64,000 nt of DNA, from contig NZ_JNFD01000026.1 of assembly GCF_000756375.1 (NCBI RefSeq), forward strand, positions 1 to 64,000. The letters are read 5' to 3'. Shown here one piece after another: positions 47,729 through 55,898 of this stretch. A program made the translations under genes and the position numbers. The stretch comes from Sphingopyxis sp. LC81. Lineage in GTDB: Bacteria; Pseudomonadota; Alphaproteobacteria; Sphingomonadales; Sphingomonadaceae. The notes below the pieces were generated by a model that saw only the letters and a list, made by a program, of their open reading frames with translations, searched no databases and had not been told where the DNA came from. Within the stretch, counting starts at the first letter, position 1. Each line of letters opens with the position of its first letter.

Positions 47729-48073
47729 TCAGCAGCGACGCTTGCGGTCGATCTCGCGGCCGAGCAGCGCGCCGCCGGCGGCACCGAGGATCGTGCCCGT
47801 GGCGCGGTCGCCCCGGCTATCGATTTCGCGGCCCAGCAGGGCGCCGGCGGCGCCGCCGACGATCAGTCCCGTCGTGCCGCTGGTGCGGCAGTTCCGATAA
47901 TATCGGCCTTCGCGGTGACGCCGATATTCGCGGCGATCCTGCCAGCGATCATGGTCGCGGTCGTAATGCCCGTGCCGATGGTGGCGGCTGCGCGCCTCGG
48001 CTTCGGTCGGCATGGCGGCCAGCGTCGTCGCGCCGATCAACGCCGTCAAGGCCAGCCTCTTCATCAAAAACAT
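47729..48073 (-). CDS. Glycine-zipper (2TM) exported protein
   Basis: A 114-residue protein. A signal peptide (MFLMKRLALTALIGATTLAA, cleavage near EAEA) is followed by a His/Arg/Asp-rich charged region and then two copies of a glycine zipper: GLIVGGAAGALLGREID and TILGAAGGALLGREID. Such Rick_17kDa/glycine-zipper segments insert in the outer membrane or oligomerise. I used the ATG at 48073 since AAGGA stands six bases in front. It is a single gene downstream of divK on the same strand, with about 150 bp between them. Function is unknown. Confidence 0.8.
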   Translation of the reverse strand: MFLMKRLALTALIGATTLAAMPTEAEARSRHHRHGHYDRDHDRWQDRREYRRHREGRYYRNCRTSGTTGLIVGGAAGALLGREIDSRGDRATGTILGAAGGALLGREIDRKRRC

Positions 48074-48225
48074 CTCATGTCCTTCCATCCTGAACCCCCG
48101 CGATCAGGATTAGGAAAGGAAAGCTGGCCGGTGGCTGAACCCGATCGTGCAGCCGGAGCGCGCGCCAGCGACTCGCCGACGATTTTGGGCGGCCCGTCGC
48201 AATTGGGGCGGCGCGATCACAAAAA

Positions 48226-48588
48226 CTAGGCGAACGCCCCGACGCTTTCGATGAACTTGATCACCGAAATCGGTTTGGACACATAGGCTTCGGCGCCCGC
48301 AGCCTTGATCTGCTCCTCGTCGCCCTTCCCCGCATAGGCGGTGACCGCCATGATCGGCACCGCGCGCAGGGTCAGGTCGGCCTTCATCTGGCCGATCAGG
48401 TCGAGCCCGCTGACATGCGGCAACTGGATGTCCATGATGATCAGGTCGGGCGAAACCTCGCGCGCCTTTGCCAGCGCATCGCGTCCGTCGCGCACCGGAT
48501 GCGCGCTATAGCCATGGGCGTTGAGCAGGTCGCAGAAGAGACGCAGGTTGAGCTCATTATCTTCGACGACCAGGATGGTCTTGCCCAT
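48226..48588 (-). CDS. divK: Single-domain response regulator DivK
   Basis: A 120-residue receiver-only protein closely resembling Caulobacter DivK. The phosphoacceptor Asp53 lies in PDLIIMDIQLPHVSGLD, the acidic pocket is VEDNELN (Glu9, Asp10), and the switch residues are in AVTAYAGKGDEEQI and YVSKPISV. In alphaproteobacteria DivK is phosphorylated by DivJ and dephosphorylated by PleC, and it inhibits CtrA through DivL/CckA. The diguanylate cyclase gene pleD that often follows divK is absent. It is divergent from the DUF3572 gene (53 bp between starts), a known companion. Confidence 0.92.
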   Translation of the reverse strand: MGKTILVVEDNELNLRLFCDLLNAHGYSAHPVRDGRDALAKAREVSPDLIIMDIQLPHVSGLDLIGQMKADLTLRAVPIMAVTAYAGKGDEEQIKAAGAEAYVSKPISVIKFIESVGAFA

Positions 48589-48641
48589 GTTACTTATGTT
48601 CCCCACCTTGCGTACGCGGCCCGTTTAGGCGAATCGGCGGC

Positions 48642-48929
48642 ATGACACAATTAGGGACACGCGACTTGCACGATGGCGATGCCGCGCTGGCGCTTCAGGC
48701 GCTCGGCTGGATTTTGAGCGACGAACCGCGCGCCGAACGGCTGCTCGGCCTGACCGGGCTTGCGCCCGATGAACTGCGCGCCTCGCTCGGTGAGCAGGCG
48801 ACGCTCGCGGCGATCCTGTCGTTCCTGACGGGCCACGAAAACGACCTTGTCGCCTGCGCCGATGCGTTGCAGGTGCCGCCCGCCAGCATCGCCGCCGCGG
48901 CGCAAAGACTTGAAGGAACCACCGCATGA
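48642..48929 (+). CDS. DUF3572 family protein
   Basis: A 95-residue protein of the DUF3572 family, found next to divK in alphaproteobacteria. The conserved pattern is ALALQALGWILSDEPRAERL, LGLTGLAPDELRASL and a C-terminal FLTGHENDLVACADAL segment. It appears all-alpha and soluble. No function is established. Its stop overlaps the start of the HAD gene (ATGA), so the two are coupled. Confidence 0.85.
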   Translation: MTQLGTRDLHDGDAALALQALGWILSDEPRAERLLGLTGLAPDELRASLGEQATLAAILSFLTGHENDLVACADALQVPPASIAAAAQRLEGTTA

Positions 48930-49567
48930 ACCGCCCGCTCGTCATCACCGATTGCGACGAGGTGCTGATGCACATGGTCGTGCCCTTCGCCGAATGGGTC
49001 GACGCCGAACATGGCGTGATCTTCCGAATCGAGGACGCGAGCTTCGCGAACGCCTTGAAGCGCAAGGAATGCGGCACGCCGCTCGAGGCGGCCGAGGTGT
49101 GGCCCTTGCTCGACGGCTTTTTCCGCCGGGAAATGACGCGGCAATATCCGATTCCGGGTGCCTTGGCGGCGATGGCGGCGATCGGTGCCGAGGCCGATAT
49201 CGTCGTGCTCACCAACGTCGGCCCCGAACATCAGCAGGCGCGCGTTGAGCAGCTCGCGCTCCACGATTTCCACGCGCCGGTGATCGGCAGCCGCGGCGGC
49301 AAGGGCGAACCGGTGCGCCGCCTGATCGAGGAGTATCAGCCTTCGGTCGCGGTGTTCATCGACGATCTCGCCGGCCATCATATGTCAGTCGCGCAGGAAG
49401 CGCCCGACGTGTGGCGGCTCCACCTCGTCGGCGAGCCCGCGATCGCCGGCAAGATCGCGCCCGCAAAGCACGCGCATGCGCGAATCGACGACTGGACGAC
49501 GGCGCGCGACTGGATCCTGGCGCGCCTCGCCGAAAACATCCCCGCCCCGGCCCCCGAACCGGTTTAA
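48926..49567 (+). CDS. HAD-superfamily hydrolase
   Basis: A 213-residue HAD-like protein. Motif I is ITDCDEVL with Asp9 and Asp11, motif II is VVLTNVG, motif III likely the Lys in GSRGGKGEPV and motif IV VAVFIDDLAGHH. A phosphatase is the likely activity; the substrate is unknown. It is translationally coupled to DUF3572 and sits 15 bp before the RidA gene, forming a DUF3572-HAD-RidA-acyltransferase run. Confidence 0.85.
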   Translation: MNRPLVITDCDEVLMHMVVPFAEWVDAEHGVIFRIEDASFANALKRKECGTPLEAAEVWPLLDGFFRREMTRQYPIPGALAAMAAIGAEADIVVLTNVGPEHQQARVEQLALHDFHAPVIGSRGGKGEPVRRLIEEYQPSVAVFIDDLAGHHMSVAQEAPDVWRLHLVGEPAIAGKIAPAKHAHARIDDWTTARDWILARLAENIPAPAPEPV

Positions 49568-49582
49568 GAACAAGGACAGATC

Positions 49583-50047
49583 ATGGATATCGCCGCCAAA
49601 ATCGCCGAACTCGGCCTCGAACTCCCCAAGCCCGCCGCGCCGGTCGCCGCTTATGTCCCCGTCGTCGAGCATGGCGGCCTGCTCTATGTCAGCGGCCAGT
49701 TGCCGTTCCGCGATGGGCAGGTCGTCACCGGCCGCCTTGGCGAGGATGTCGACGTCGCGGGCGGGCAGGATGCCGCGCAGCGCGTCGCACTGATGCTCGT
49801 CGCGCAGATCGGGCAGGCGCTCGGCGGCGACTGGTCGCGCGTCGAACGCGTCGTCAAGCTCGGCGTGTTCGTCAACAGCACCCCCGGCTTCACCGATCAG
49901 GCGAAGGTCGCCAATGGCGCGTCGGAGCTGTTCGAAACATTGTTCGGCGAAGCGGGCCGCCACGCGCGTGCCGCGGTCGGCGTCGCGGTGCTGCCGCTCG
50001 GTGCGGCGGTCGAGGCCGACGCGATCGTCGCGGTGAAGCCCGCCTAA
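49583..50047 (+). CDS. RidA/YjgF family protein
   Basis: A 154-residue member of the RidA superfamily. It has the family pattern GGLLYVSGQLPFRDG, a long central helix region and NSTPGFTDQAKVANGASEL. The C-terminus AGRHARAAVGVAVLPLGAAV carries the conserved Arg that binds the carboxylate of enamine/imine substrates (R in HARAAVG). Canonical RidA hydrolyses 2-aminoacrylate; this longer subgroup is less well known. It is part of the DUF3572-HAD-RidA-acyltransferase run. Confidence 0.88.
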   Translation: MDIAAKIAELGLELPKPAAPVAAYVPVVEHGGLLYVSGQLPFRDGQVVTGRLGEDVDVAGGQDAAQRVALMLVAQIGQALGGDWSRVERVVKLGVFVNSTPGFTDQAKVANGASELFETLFGEAGRHARAAVGVAVLPLGAAVEADAIVAVKPA

Positions 50048-50055
50048 GCATTCCG

Positions 50056-51207
50056 GTGGCCGAAGCCGACCCACCCGCGCGCACGATATCGCTCGGAACC
50101 GGCGTCGCCGCCATCGACGCCGCCGCATGGGACGCCTTGCACGATGGCGGCAATCCGTTCGTCGGCCACGCCTTCCTGTCGCTGCTCGAACAATCGGGCA
50201 GCGTCGGGGCGGGCACCGGCTGGCAGGCCGCGCCGTTGCTCGTCGAGGATGCGGGCGGCGCGCTCGTCGCCGCCGCGCCCGCCTATTTGAAGTCGCACAG
50301 CCAGGGCGAATATGTGTTCGACCATGCGTGGGCCGATGCCTGGGCACGCGCGGGCGGCGATTATTATCCCAAGCTGCAGATCGCGGCGCCCTTCACTCCC
50401 GTGCCGGGGCCGCGCCTGCTATCGAATGACAGGGGCGACGCCTTGCTGCTGCTCCGTGCCGCTGAGGCGGTGGTGCGGCAGAACGGGCTGTCGTCGGCGC
50501 ACGCCACTTTTGTGGCGCCCGAGCAGATGCCGCTGTTCGAGGAGGCGGGCTGGCTCGTCCGCCGCGATATCCAGTTTCATTTCGCGAACGCGGGCTATCG
50601 CAGCTTCGACGATTTCCTCGCCACGCTGAATTCGGCAAAGCGCAAGCAGCTCCGCAAGGAGCGGCAACGCGCGGTCGAGGGACTGCGGATCGACGAGCTG
50701 ACGGGCGCCGCGATCGGTCCCGAGCATTGGGACGCGATGTGGCTTTTCTATCAGGACACCGGCGCGCGCAAATGGGGGCATCCGTACCTGACGCGCTCCG
50801 CCTTCGACCTGATGGGCGAGGCGATGGCGGAGCAGATCATCCTGCTGATCGCTTATGACGGTGAGGAAAGGCCGGTCGCCGGTGCGCTGCACTTCGTCGG
50901 CGCTGACACGCTCTACGGCCGCTACTGGGGCTGTCTCGTCGAGATCCCCTATCTGCATTTCGAGCTATGCTATTATCGCGCGATCGACATCGCGATCGAA
51001 CGCGGCCTTGCCCGCGTCGAGGCGGGCGCGCAGGGCGGGCACAAGCTCGCGCGCGGCTATGGCCCCGTCGCGACCTGGTCGGCGCATTTCATCGCCGACC
51101 CGGGATTTCGCCGCGCGGTTGCCGATTACCTCGAACAGGAACGGCGGGCGGAAGAAGTCGAAATGGAGTGGCTGGAAGGGCAGATGCCCTTCAAGCGGAA
51201 GGATTAG
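50056..51207 (+). CDS. GNAT/FemAB-like acyltransferase (peptidogalycan biosynthesis family, PF04339 type)
   Basis: A 383-residue protein. I place the start at the GTG at 50056, eight bases after the RidA stop, where the family N-terminus begins shortly after. Conserved segments are GNPFVGHAFLSLLEQSGSVG, YDG/VRRDIQFHFANAGY, FLATLNSAKRKQLRKERQRA, and the C-terminal GAQGGHKLARGYGPVATWSA. This family has two GNAT-like folds and is often labelled peptidogalycan biosynthesis/recognition; the real substrate is unknown. It ends four bases into the convergent Sel1-like gene. Confidence 0.82.
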   Translation: MAEADPPARTISLGTGVAAIDAAAWDALHDGGNPFVGHAFLSLLEQSGSVGAGTGWQAAPLLVEDAGGALVAAAPAYLKSHSQGEYVFDHAWADAWARAGGDYYPKLQIAAPFTPVPGPRLLSNDRGDALLLLRAAEAVVRQNGLSSAHATFVAPEQMPLFEEAGWLVRRDIQFHFANAGYRSFDDFLATLNSAKRKQLRKERQRAVEGLRIDELTGAAIGPEHWDAMWLFYQDTGARKWGHPYLTRSAFDLMGEAMAEQIILLIAYDGEERPVAGALHFVGADTLYGRYWGCLVEIPYLHFELCYYRAIDIAIERGLARVEAGAQGGHKLARGYGPVATWSAHFIADPGFRRAVADYLEQERRAEEVEMEWLEGQMPFKRKD

Positions 51208-51518
51208 GCCGCAAAGCGCCGCGCGGCGGGACGGCGCGCCGTCTCGTCGAGCCAGGCGCGCGCCTGGCGCTGCGCTTCGGCGATTTCGTCGCGGCTCATC
51301 TCATCCGACAAGTCGGCGCGGCACTGCTGGCCTTCGATATTGCCGCCGAGCGCGGCGAGATTGAACCATTTATGCGCCTGGATCAGGTCGACATCGACCC
51401 CGCCGGTGCCGGTCGAAAAGGCAATGCCGAGATCGAAATAGGCATTGGCGTCGCCGCGTGCGGCGTCGAGCAGACGGCTCTCGATCAGATATTGGGCAGA
51501 CTTCAGACTATTCGCCAT
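51204..51518 (-). CDS. Sel1-like repeat protein
   Basis: A 104-residue small protein. The middle, AYFDLGIAFSTGTGGVDVDL followed by IQAHKWFNLAALGGN, is a Sel1-type TPR repeat, and the C-terminus contains MSRDEIAEAQRQARAWL. Sel1 repeats mediate protein-protein contacts. It has no signal peptide. The start is the ATG at 51518, preceded by AGGGGGTT. It is convergent with the acyltransferase gene. Partner and role are unknown. Confidence 0.8.
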   Translation of the reverse strand: MANSLKSAQYLIESRLLDAARGDANAYFDLGIAFSTGTGGVDVDLIQAHKWFNLAALGGNIEGQQCRADLSDEMSRDEIAEAQRQARAWLDETARRPAARRFAA

Positions 51519-51655
51519 GATAACCCCCTTTGCCTCCACCCCACATGGAGACCTCGGGCCCCAAATTTGCGGTTTATGGTCAACAAAGCGTTAACGGCGA
51601 TTGCACTTTTTTGTGGATATCGTCCGAAGTCCACGGAAATCGGTGGGTTTCGGCG

Positions 51656-52498
51656 TTAATCGCCGACCGGAAGATTGTCGATCAGCCGCGTTTTTCCGAT
51701 CCGCGCCGCCGCCAGAAGCCGCGCGGGCTTTCGAAACGCGCTCAATCGTTCGAGGCTGTCGGCATCGGCGAGCGCGACATAATCGACGCTGTCGAAGCCC
51801 CCCCCGACGATCACCGTCTCGGCCCTGGCGAGCGCTTCGCCAACATCGGCGCCGTCCGCGATCGCTTTCGCCGCGGTGTTCAGCGCACGCGGAAAGACGG
51901 TCGCCGCCGCGCGCTGTTCGGGCGAGAGATAGGCGTTGCGCGACGACAGCGCGAGGCCGTCGTCATCGCGTGCGATCGGCGCCCCCAATATGTCGATCCC
52001 GAAGTCGAGGTCGCGCGCCATGCGGCGGATGATCGCGAGCTGCTGCCAGTCCTTTTCGCCGAAGATCGCGACGTCGGGCCGCACCTGGTTGAACAATTTG
52101 GCGACGACGGTCGCGACGCCGTCGAAATGGCCGGGGCGCGCGGCGCCGCAATAATCGGCGCCGAGCTCGGCGACCTCGATATGCGTGCTGTGCCCGCCGG
52201 GGTACATGGTTGCGACGTCGGGCGCCCAGAGCAGACTGGTGCCTTCCTCGACGAGCATCGCGGCATCGCGCGCCTCGTCGCGCGGGTAGGCGGCGAAATC
52301 CTCGTTCGGGCCGAATTGCGTCGGGTTGACGAAGATCGACACGACCGCGTGGTCGGCGACGCGCTTTGCCATACGCACAAGCGAGAGGTGGCCATCGTGC
52401 AGCGACCCCATCGTCGGGACCAGCGCGACGCTCTTTCCTCCCTGCTTTAGTGCCGTAACGGCACGGTGCAGCATCGCGATGTCACGGATGATTTGCAC
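51656..52498 (-). CDS. panC: Pantothenate synthetase (pantoate-beta-alanine ligase)
   Basis: A 280-residue PanC, joining pantoate and beta-alanine with ATP in coenzyme A synthesis. The HIGH-type motif is VPTMGSLHDGHLSLVR, followed by VSIFVNPTQFGPNEDFAAYP. The KMSKS-like region is LALSSRNAYLSPEQR. Other pan genes are not nearby. It is divergent from mipZ with 86 bp between starts. Confidence 0.95.
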   Translation of the reverse strand: MQIIRDIAMLHRAVTALKQGGKSVALVPTMGSLHDGHLSLVRMAKRVADHAVVSIFVNPTQFGPNEDFAAYPRDEARDAAMLVEEGTSLLWAPDVATMYPGGHSTHIEVAELGADYCGAARPGHFDGVATVVAKLFNQVRPDVAIFGEKDWQQLAIIRRMARDLDFGIDILGAPIARDDDGLALSSRNAYLSPEQRAAATVFPRALNTAAKAIADGADVGEALARAETVIVGGGFDSVDYVALADADSLERLSAFRKPARLLAAARIGKTRLIDNLPVGD

Positions 52499-52584
52499 GG
52501 CTGGTCGCCCTCCGATATTGGCGCGACTATATCACTTCGCGCGCCGGCCGCCATGCCGCGCAAACAGGAAAATCGCAACGCCCC

Positions 52585-53406
52585 ATGACGACCTCAGCGA
52601 CGAAGCCCGCACCGCACCGCATCATCTTTGCCAATGAAAAGGGCGGGACCGGCAAATCGACTTGCGCCGTGCATTTCGCGGTCGCGCTGGCGAGCCAGGG
52701 CTGGCGCGTCGCGGGGATCGATCTCGACCCGCGCCAGCGCACCTTTCACCGCTATCTCGAAAATCGCGAGAATACCGCGAAGCGCCGCGAGATCGCGTTG
52801 CCGACGCCGCGCTTCGAGGTGTTCACCGGGTCGACGATCGAGGAACTCGACGAACAGGTCGCGGCGCTGAGCGAAGACGTCGATTATCTGATCGCCGACA
52901 CCCCGGGCCGCGACGATGTCTTCGCGCGCCACCTCGCGACCAGCGCCGATACGCTCGTCACCCCGATCAACGACAGTTTCATCGACTTCGACCTGATCGG
53001 ACAGGTCGATCCCGAAACCTTTCAGGTCACCCGTCCCAGCTTCTATTCCGAACTGATCTGGGACGCGCGCAAGACGCGCGCGAAGGCCGACGGGCGGACG
53101 ATGGACTGGATCATCCTGCGCAACCGCCTCCAGCACGTCGATGCGCATAATATGCGGCGCGTCGGCGAGGCGCTGACCCAGCTGTCGCGGCGGGTCGGGT
53201 TCCGCGTCATCCCGGGGCTCGGCGAGCGCGTCATCTATCGCGAGCTTTTCCCGGCTGGCCTCACCCTGCTCGACAAGGCGCACCTTGGCGGCATGGGGAT
53301 TGGCCACGTCGTCGCGCGGCAGGAACTCCGCGAGGCGATGGGTGGACTGAACCTGCCGGTGCGCGAAAGATTGCATCCGGACGGGGATTTGTTCGCCGCC
53401 GCCTGA
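52585..53406 (+). CDS. mipZ: Division-plane positioning ATPase MipZ
   Basis: A 273-residue ParA/MinD-type ATPase of the alphaproteobacterial MipZ class. The deviant Walker A is NEKGGTGKST (Lys19 signature and Lys24), followed by VAGIDLDPRQRTFHRYLENR and the Walker B DYLIADTPGRDD. In Caulobacter MipZ binds ParB near the origin, forms a gradient and inhibits FtsZ polymerisation away from midcell. The C-terminus VVARQELREAMGGLNLP is typical. It precedes the phosphohexomutase by 27 bp. Confidence 0.94.
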   Translation: MTTSATKPAPHRIIFANEKGGTGKSTCAVHFAVALASQGWRVAGIDLDPRQRTFHRYLENRENTAKRREIALPTPRFEVFTGSTIEELDEQVAALSEDVDYLIADTPGRDDVFARHLATSADTLVTPINDSFIDFDLIGQVDPETFQVTRPSFYSELIWDARKTRAKADGRTMDWIILRNRLQHVDAHNMRRVGEALTQLSRRVGFRVIPGLGERVIYRELFPAGLTLLDKAHLGGMGIGHVVARQELREAMGGLNLPVRERLHPDGDLFAAA

Positions 53407-53433
53407 CCCTTTCTCTCCCCAAGAGGATCAAAG

Positions 53434-54816
53434 ATGACGCACAATTTCCACTCCACGATGCTGCGCGAATATGACATCCGCGGGGTCGTTAGCGACACGC
53501 TGTCCGACAAGGACGCCTATGCCATCGGCCGCAGCTTCGCGACGCTGGTCCGCCGCGCGGGCGGCAAGCGCATCGCCGTCGGCTATGACGGCCGCCTGTC
53601 GTCGCCGATGCTCGCCGACGCGCTGATCGCCGGGATCAACGCCGCGGGGATCGATGCGCTCAACGTCGGGCTGGGGCCGACGCCGATGCTCTATTATGCC
53701 GCGTCAACCGAGGATGTGGAGGGCGGCATACAGATAACCGGCAGCCACAATCCCCCCGACTATAATGGCTTCAAATTTGTGATGCAGGGGCGTCCCTTCT
53801 ACGGCGCCGATATCCTCGGCATCGGCGAAATGGCCGCCGCGGGCGACTGGGAGGCGGGCGAAGGTACGTCTGAGAGCATCGATATCGTCGATGCCTATGT
53901 CGACCGGCTGGTCGAGGGTTTCACCGGCGGCGCCTTCCGCATCGGCTGGGACGCCGGCAACGGCGCTGCGGGCACCGTCATCGAGAAGCTCACCGCGCGC
54001 CTTCCGGGCGAGCATCATCTGCTGTTTACCGACATTGACGGCCATTTCCCGAACCACCATCCCGATCCCACCGAAGAGAAGAATCTCGCCGATCTGCGCA
54101 AGCTCGTCGCGGAGAAGAGCCTCGATTTCGGCGTCGCTTTCGATGGAGACGGCGACCGTATCGGCGCGATCGACGGCGAAGGCCGCGTGATCTGGGGCGA
54201 CCAGCTCTTGCAAATCTATGCCGCGGCGGTGCTGAAGGATCTGCCCGGCGCGACGGTCATCGCCGACGTGAAGGCGAGCCAGGCGCTGTTCGACCGCGTC
54301 GCCGAGCTCGGCGGCAAGCCCTTGATGTGGAAGACCGGGCACAGCCTGATCAAGGCGAAGATGAAGGAAACCGGCAGTCCGCTCGCGGGCGAGATGAGCG
54401 GGCACATCTTCTTCGCCGACCGCTATTATGGCTATGACGATGCGCCCTATGCCGCGCTCCGGCTGATCGAGGCGGCCACGAAGCTCGGGCAGAGCGTCAC
54501 GACCTTGCGCGGCAATATGGCGCCGATGGTCAACACCCCCGAAATGCGCTTCCAGGTCGACGAGAGCCGTAAATTCGCCATTGTGGACGAAGTCCTCGAC
54601 CGGCTCGCGACCTCGGGCGCGCAGGTCGATCGCACTGACGGTGCGCGCGTGCTCACCGACGACGGCTGGTGGTTGCTGCGTGCCTCGAACACGCAGGACG
54701 TGCTCGTCGCGCGCGCCGAGGCGAAGGACGAGGCGGCGTTGGCGCGGCTGCTCGCGGCGATCGACGAACAGCTCGCCTTGTCGGGGATCGTGCGCGGGCC
54801 GCAGGCAGCGCATTGA
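53434..54816 (+). CDS. Phosphomannomutase/phosphoglucomutase
   Basis: A 460-residue alpha-D-phosphohexomutase of the AlgC/PgmG type, interconverting the 1- and 6-phosphates of glucose or mannose. The phosphoserine is Ser104 in [14 protein letters not shown]. The metal-binding loop is FDGDGDRIG (from Asp238). The sugar-binding loop [11 protein letters not shown] and the C-terminal phosphate-binding [12 protein letters not shown] are present. In sphingomonads the bifunctional PgmG feeds gellan-type exopolysaccharide and LPS sugars; no polysaccharide cluster is in this window. AAGAGGATC precedes the ATG. A dispersed repeat starts right after its stop. Confidence 0.93.
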   Translation: MTHNFHSTMLREYDIRGVVSDTLSDKDAYAIGRSFATLVRRAGGKRIAVGYDGRLSSPMLADALIAGINAAGIDALNVGLGPTPMLYYAASTEDVEGGIQITGSHNPPDYNGFKFVMQGRPFYGADILGIGEMAAAGDWEAGEGTSESIDIVDAYVDRLVEGFTGGAFRIGWDAGNGAAGTVIEKLTARLPGEHHLLFTDIDGHFPNHHPDPTEEKNLADLRKLVAEKSLDFGVAFDGDGDRIGAIDGEGRVIWGDQLLQIYAAAVLKDLPGATVIADVKASQALFDRVAELGGKPLMWKTGHSLIKAKMKETGSPLAGEMSGHIFFADRYYGYDDAPYAALRLIEAATKLGQSVTTLRGNMAPMVNTPEMRFQVDESRKFAIVDEVLDRLATSGAQVDRTDGARVLTDDGWWLLRASNTQDVLVARAEAKDEAALARLLAAIDEQLALSGIVRGPQAAH

Positions 54817-54820
54817 TTTC

Positions 54821-54976
54821 CCTTCCCGCAGGCGGGAGGGGCAGCGAGGCTTGCGAACTTGTTCGGCTAGCCGCAGCGGGGTGGGCTGACACCGTTTCGG
54901 ATGCCCACCCCGCTGCGACTAGGCCCGGCTGGCGCCGAACCAAGTCTCGCAAACCCCTCCCGCAGGCGGGAGGGGA
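54821..54976. repeat. Palindromic dispersed repeat, copy 2 (full length)
   Basis: The ends are TTCCCGCAGGCGGGAGGGG and CCCCTCCCGCAGGCGGGAGG. Inner arms also match in inverted orientation: CTAGCCGCAGCGGGGTGGGC on the left, and GCCCACCCCGCTGCGACTAG on the right. The left half nearly equals copy 1 at 46749. The element sits between the phosphohexomutase gene and lptB. It encodes no protein. Confidence 0.8.
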
Positions 54977-55068
54977 AATTCTGGCCCTGCAAAAATCTTG
55001 CCAGATTGACGTTCGCCGCGTCGCTGGGGTAACGCCGCTCGGGGGCTAGAAACGGAACCGACCGACCT

Positions 55069-55884
55069 ATGACCGACGACGAATCCATCGCTGGCACGCT
55101 GACCGAGGACGATCATGGCGTCACCGAGCACAAGGCGCATGTCCGCGAGGACGCCGCCGCGGGCAACGGTCTCGCGGTCATTTCGATCGCCAAAAGCTAT
55201 GACAAGCGCGTCGTGCTGTCGGATGTGTCGCTGTCGGTCGGCAAGGGCGAGGTCGTCGGCCTGCTCGGCCCGAACGGTGCGGGCAAGACGACCTGCTTCT
55301 ATTCGATCATGGGGCTGGTGAAGCCCGACGCCGGGCGCATCATGCTCGACGGCGCCGACATCACCGCGCTGCCGATGTATCGCCGCGCGATCCTCGGCCT
55401 TGGCTATCTACCACAGGAAACCTCGATCTTTCGCGGAATGACGGTCGAACAGAATATCGGTGCGGTGCTCGAACTCAGCGAGCCCGACAAGATCGCGCGC
55501 GAACGGCGAATGGAAGAATTGCTCGACGAATTCGGCCTCACGCGCCTCCGCGATTCGGCGGCGATGGCGCTGTCGGGCGGCGAACGGCGCCGCGCCGAGA
55601 TCGCGCGCGCGCTCGCGGCCAACCCGTCGATCATGCTGCTCGACGAACCCTTCGCGGGCATCGATCCCTTGTCGATCAGCGACATTCGCGACCTTGTCGT
55701 CGACCTCAAGAAGCGCGGCATCGGCGTGCTGATCACCGACCATAATGTGCGCGAGACGCTCGACCTCGTCGACCGCGCCTGCATCATTTACGACGGCAAG
55801 GTTCTGCTTGCCGGCTCCCCCGAAGAGCTCGTCGCCGACCCCGAGGTGCGTCGCCTCTATCTCGGCGAGGGCTTCTCTTTGTGA
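55069..55884 (+). CDS. lptB: LPS export ABC transporter ATPase LptB
   Basis: A 271-residue ABC ATPase that powers LPS extraction from the inner membrane with LptF/LptG. Walker A is GPNGAGKTT (residues 67-75), the Q-loop region is YLPQETSIFRGMTVEQNI, the signature is LSGGERRR and Walker B is IMLLDEPFAGID. A 35-residue N-terminal extension precedes the ABC core. lptC and lptA, usually directly upstream, are missing. A possible promoter, TTGACG at 55006 with TAACGC eighteen bases on, lies between the repeat and the ATG. rpoN follows by 14 bp, the classical lptB-rpoN order. Confidence 0.95.
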   Translation: MTDDESIAGTLTEDDHGVTEHKAHVREDAAAGNGLAVISIAKSYDKRVVLSDVSLSVGKGEVVGLLGPNGAGKTTCFYSIMGLVKPDAGRIMLDGADITALPMYRRAILGLGYLPQETSIFRGMTVEQNIGAVLELSEPDKIARERRMEELLDEFGLTRLRDSAAMALSGGERRRAEIARALAANPSIMLLDEPFAGIDPLSISDIRDLVVDLKKRGIGVLITDHNVRETLDLVDRACIIYDGKVLLAGSPEELVADPEVRRLYLGEGFSL

Positions 55885-55898
55885 TTGAATAATCGCTG

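Noticed and set aside
49411-50055. Long N-terminal extension of the acyltransferase through the HAD and RidA genes
   Set aside because: The frame overlaps two well-supported genes in another frame and only the part after 50056 has family sequence.
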